Below, piece by piece: positions 6,403 through 7,915 of a stretch of 7,915 bases of DNA. Where the stretch lies: contig JBBDRV010000090.1 in NCBI GenBank assembly GCA_040905285.1, forward strand, positions 1 through 7,915, given 5' to 3'. How positions within the stretch are numbered: the first letter of the stretch is position 1; each line of letters begins with the position of its first letter. This DNA comes from JBBDRV01 sp040905285 (lineage in GTDB: Bacteria; Bacteroidota; Rhodothermia; Balneolales; Balneolaceae). The translations under genes were made by a program, and so were the position numbers. The notes under the pieces are model-generated. The model did no database searches, was not told the origin of the DNA, and saw only the letters and a program-made list of their open reading frames with translations.

Positions 6403-6521
6403 CGGCATGATCCGCTGGCTGATACAGTTATAAAACGATATAGCTGACAGATATACAAGACATGATTTCCGGATGGGATATCTGTGCATTTCTGTCCGGA
6501 CGTGCGGCAAGGTTCGGTATG

Positions 6522-6553
6522 TTTTTGTTTTTGATGTTGCTGTTCTACATTTT
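6522..6553 (+). promoter_or_regulatory. Possible promoter of the haem-motif lipoprotein gene
   Basis: TTTTTG (6522-6527) and TACATTTT (6546-6553) are 18 nt apart. They approximate the Bacteroidota -33 TTTG and -7 TAnnTTTG elements, with a mismatch at the last base of the -7. The leader would be about 130 nt and would carry the TTTACAG repeats. Confidence 0.3.
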
Positions 6554-6635
6554 ACAGGAGAATCAGTTTACAGTGAGAGATTTACAGTGAAATTAATAGT
6601 GAGAGAATACAGTGGGGATTGTGATCCGTTACAGT
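6551..6635 (+). repeat. Cluster of TTTACAG(T)-type direct repeats
   Basis: TTTACAG recurs at 6551-6557, 6567-6573 and 6581-6587, with shorter matches TACAGTG at 6608-6614 and TTACAGT at 6629-6635. The two central copies extend to TTTACAGTGA. Spacing is irregular (about 16, 14, 26 and 22 nt). It lies 60-140 nt before the next start codon and may be a multi-copy protein binding site or a degenerate microrepeat. Confidence 0.5.
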
Positions 6636-6679
6636 TAAACCGCTTCAGGCCATCCGCTTTCACATAAACCCATTATTAT

Positions 6680-6684
6680 GGAGA
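6680..6684 (+). promoter_or_regulatory. Shine-Dalgarno deciding the 6693 start
   Basis: GGAGA lies 8 nt before ATG 6693. An in-frame ATG at 6678 has no such site and overlaps it, so 6693 is the preferred start. Confidence 0.5.
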
Positions 6685-6692
6685 ATGAGAGA

Positions 6693-7915
6693 ATGAATAA
6701 TCAGAGAGCTTCCTGCCGTTTTGATCCTGACCATTTTCAACCGGACTGTTTTCAACAGTTTCTGTTTCAAAGGGGGCGTTTTACTCAAGACCTTTTTCGT
6801 CCGGTTGTTTATCTTATCGCCTGCACAGCCCTTTTAACCGGTCTGTACGCCTGCGGCTCACCCGGCGACCGGGACGGCGAGGAGGGAAGGAATATTTCAG
6901 GGGAAGTGAGCGGACCGGCCGGCCCTGAAGCGGGTGTCTGGGTGATTGCAGAGACCGACGACCTGCCCACCCGTTTTGTCAGGATTGTGGTTACCGATGA
7001 GGAGGGGCGTTATCTGCTGCCCGACCTGCCGGATGCCACCTACGATGTATGGGTCCGCGGATACGGCCTGGTGGATTCCCCGAAAACAGAAGCGCAGCCC
7101 GGAAGCACACTGGACCTGACGGCAGAAGAAGCCCCGGATCCGCAGGCGGCGGCGGAGTATTATCCGGCCGCGTATTGGTTTTCCCTGCTTCATGTGCCGG
7201 AAAAGAGCGAGTTTCCGGGAACAGGATCCGGATCAGGCGGGAATGGAATCTCCCCCGACATGGAGACGCAGGCGGATTTCCTGAGGAATATCAAGTCCGG
7301 CAACTGCATGGCCTGCCATCAACTCGGAAACAAGGCGACAAGAGAAATTCCCGAAGAACTCGGCAGTTTCGATACCACTGAAGATGCCTGGAGCCGCCGC
7401 ATTCAATCCGGACAGGCCGGAAGCAGTATGATTTCGGGTATCAACCGAATCGGCCGGGAAGAGGCACTGCGGATGTTTGCGGACTGGACGGACCGGATCA
7501 ATGCCGGGGAAGTTCCGCCGGCACCTCCCCGTCCCGAGGGACTCGAGCGGAATGTGGTCATCACCCAGTGGGACTGGGCCGACCCGAAGGTTTACCTGCA
7601 TGACCTGGTTTCCACCGACAGGCGGGATCCCACAGTCAATTCAAACGGCCCTCTTTACGGAGCCCTTGAAGCGAGTGGCGACTACCTGCCCGTTCTGGAT
7701 CCCATAAATCACGAAACCAGCCGGGTGCCGCTGACGGTACGTGATCCGGAAACCGAACCGGCCGCTTCGCAGTCCATGCCGCAGCCCTCGCCCTACTGGG
7801 GCGACGAGTCGATCTGGGACAGCAAAGCCAATGTGCATAATCCCATGCTCGACGGGCAGGGACGGGTCAGGATCACCGCCACGGTCCGCCCACCCGAAAA
7901 CCCGGAATTCTGCAG
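6693..7915 (+). CDS. Lipoprotein with carboxypeptidase-regulatory-like domain and c-type haem motif (N-terminal part)
   Basis: 407 complete codons are present before the window ends. A long polar N-terminus (1-36) leads into a hydrophobic stretch (38-51) and lipobox LYAC with C54 as the likely lipidated residue. A carboxypeptidase-regulatory-like beta-sandwich follows (about 67-143: ISGEVSGP, TDEEGRYLLPDLP, YDVWVRGYGLV). Then comes a cytochrome-c-like segment with CMACH (205-209), whose distal methionine could be M246. WDWADPKVYLHD (293-304) and SPYWGDESIWDS (366-377) resemble a large family of 'carboxypeptidase regulatory-like' proteins that I recall as continuing into a beta-propeller-like region. 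Start 6693 is chosen for its Shine-Dalgarno; 6678 would add five residues. It is probably an envelope electron-transfer or haem-dependent protein, but the substrate and partners are unknown. It is separated from the SIMPL gene by 339 nt, so it is likely transcribed on its own. Confidence 0.78.
   Translation, partial: MNNQRASCRFDPDHFQPDCFQQFLFQRGRFTQDLFRPVVYLIACTALLTGLYACGSPGDRDGEEGRNISGEVSGPAGPEAGVWVIAETDDLPTRFVRIVVTDEEGRYLLPDLPDATYDVWVRGYGLVDSPKTEAQPGSTLDLTAEEAPDPQAAAEYYPAAYWFSLLHVPEKSEFPGTGSGSGGNGISPDMETQADFLRNIKSGNCMACHQLGNKATREIPEELGSFDTTEDAWSRRIQSGQAGSSMISGINRIGREEALRMFADWTDRINAGEVPPAPPRPEGLERNVVITQWDWADPKVYLHDLVSTDRRDPTVNSNGPLYGALEASGDYLPVLDPINHETSRVPLTVRDPETEPAASQSMPQPSPYWGDESIWDSKANVHNPMLDGQGRVRITATVRPPENPEFC

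Larger units (their letters stand above)
6354..6692 (+). other. Intergenic region before the haem-motif lipoprotein gene
   Basis: 339 nt without a supported gene. It holds the 11-bp hairpin (6371-6402) and an inverted repeat ACAGATAT/ATATCTGT (6447-6454 and 6478-6485). A T-rich tract at 6520-6535 comes before TACATTTT (6546-6553), which with TTTTTG (6522-6527) resembles a weak Bacteroidota promoter. A run of TTTACAG-like repeats (6551-6635) follows. An open frame at 6473-6667 has no coding character. Confidence 0.5.

Noticed and set aside
6473..6667. A 64-codon plus-strand open frame in the intergenic region.
   Set aside because: Its second half is made of the TTTACAG repeats, no ribosome site precedes it, and the composition is not gene-like.
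7905..7915. The window ends in GAATTCTGCAG, which looks like an EcoRI-PstI cloning junction.
   Set aside because: The reading frame continues as PPENPEFC, which fits the protein family, so it is probably natural sequence. It is also not the standard polylinker spelling.

Overview
The window looks like a chromosomal piece from the Bacteroidota/Balneolota/Rhodothermota (FCB) group. The evidence is a SusC/FecA-style TonB receptor with an N-terminal CarboxypepD_reg-like domain, a DUF4856 lipoprotein next to an imelysin lipoprotein, and weak or absent Shine-Dalgarno sequences before most left-hand genes. The phylum is inferred; I cannot name a genus.

Left two thirds (1-5258, all on the minus strand): a four-gene operon-like cluster read right to left. 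It runs DUF4856 lipoprotein (4008-5258), imelysin-family lipoprotein (2665-3819), HTTM/vitamin K-dependent gamma-carboxylase-like membrane protein (1241-2614), and a FecA-type TonB-dependent receptor (1-1263, C-terminus outside the window). The gaps are 188 nt (containing a GC-rich hairpin), 50 nt, and a 23-nt overlap. A good promoter (TTGACT-17-TAATTT) precedes DUF4856. It is flanked by two nearly identical palindromes (TTTAGA-N5-TCTAAA core) that resemble operators of Fur-superfamily iron regulators. The simplest reading is an iron- or metal-repressed envelope uptake system: an outer-membrane receptor, two surface or periplasmic lipoproteins, and a multi-pass membrane enzyme of unknown substrate.

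Middle (5259-6692): a 380-nt divergent intergenic region, then a plus-strand SIMPL-domain gene (5639-6353). The gene is full length, but two separate 1-nt deletions split it into three frames. A 339-nt intergenic region follows, with an 11-bp hairpin just after the stop and a cluster of TTTACAG-type direct repeats.

Right end (6693-7915, plus strand, runs off the window): the N-terminal part of a lipoprotein that joins a carboxypeptidase-regulatory-like beta-sandwich to a single c-type haem motif (CMACH). The body of the protein lies outside the window and its function is not known to me.

The most interesting points are the gamma-carboxylase-like enzyme with retained key residues inside a metal-uptake cluster, and the twin-operator promoter that appears to control it.
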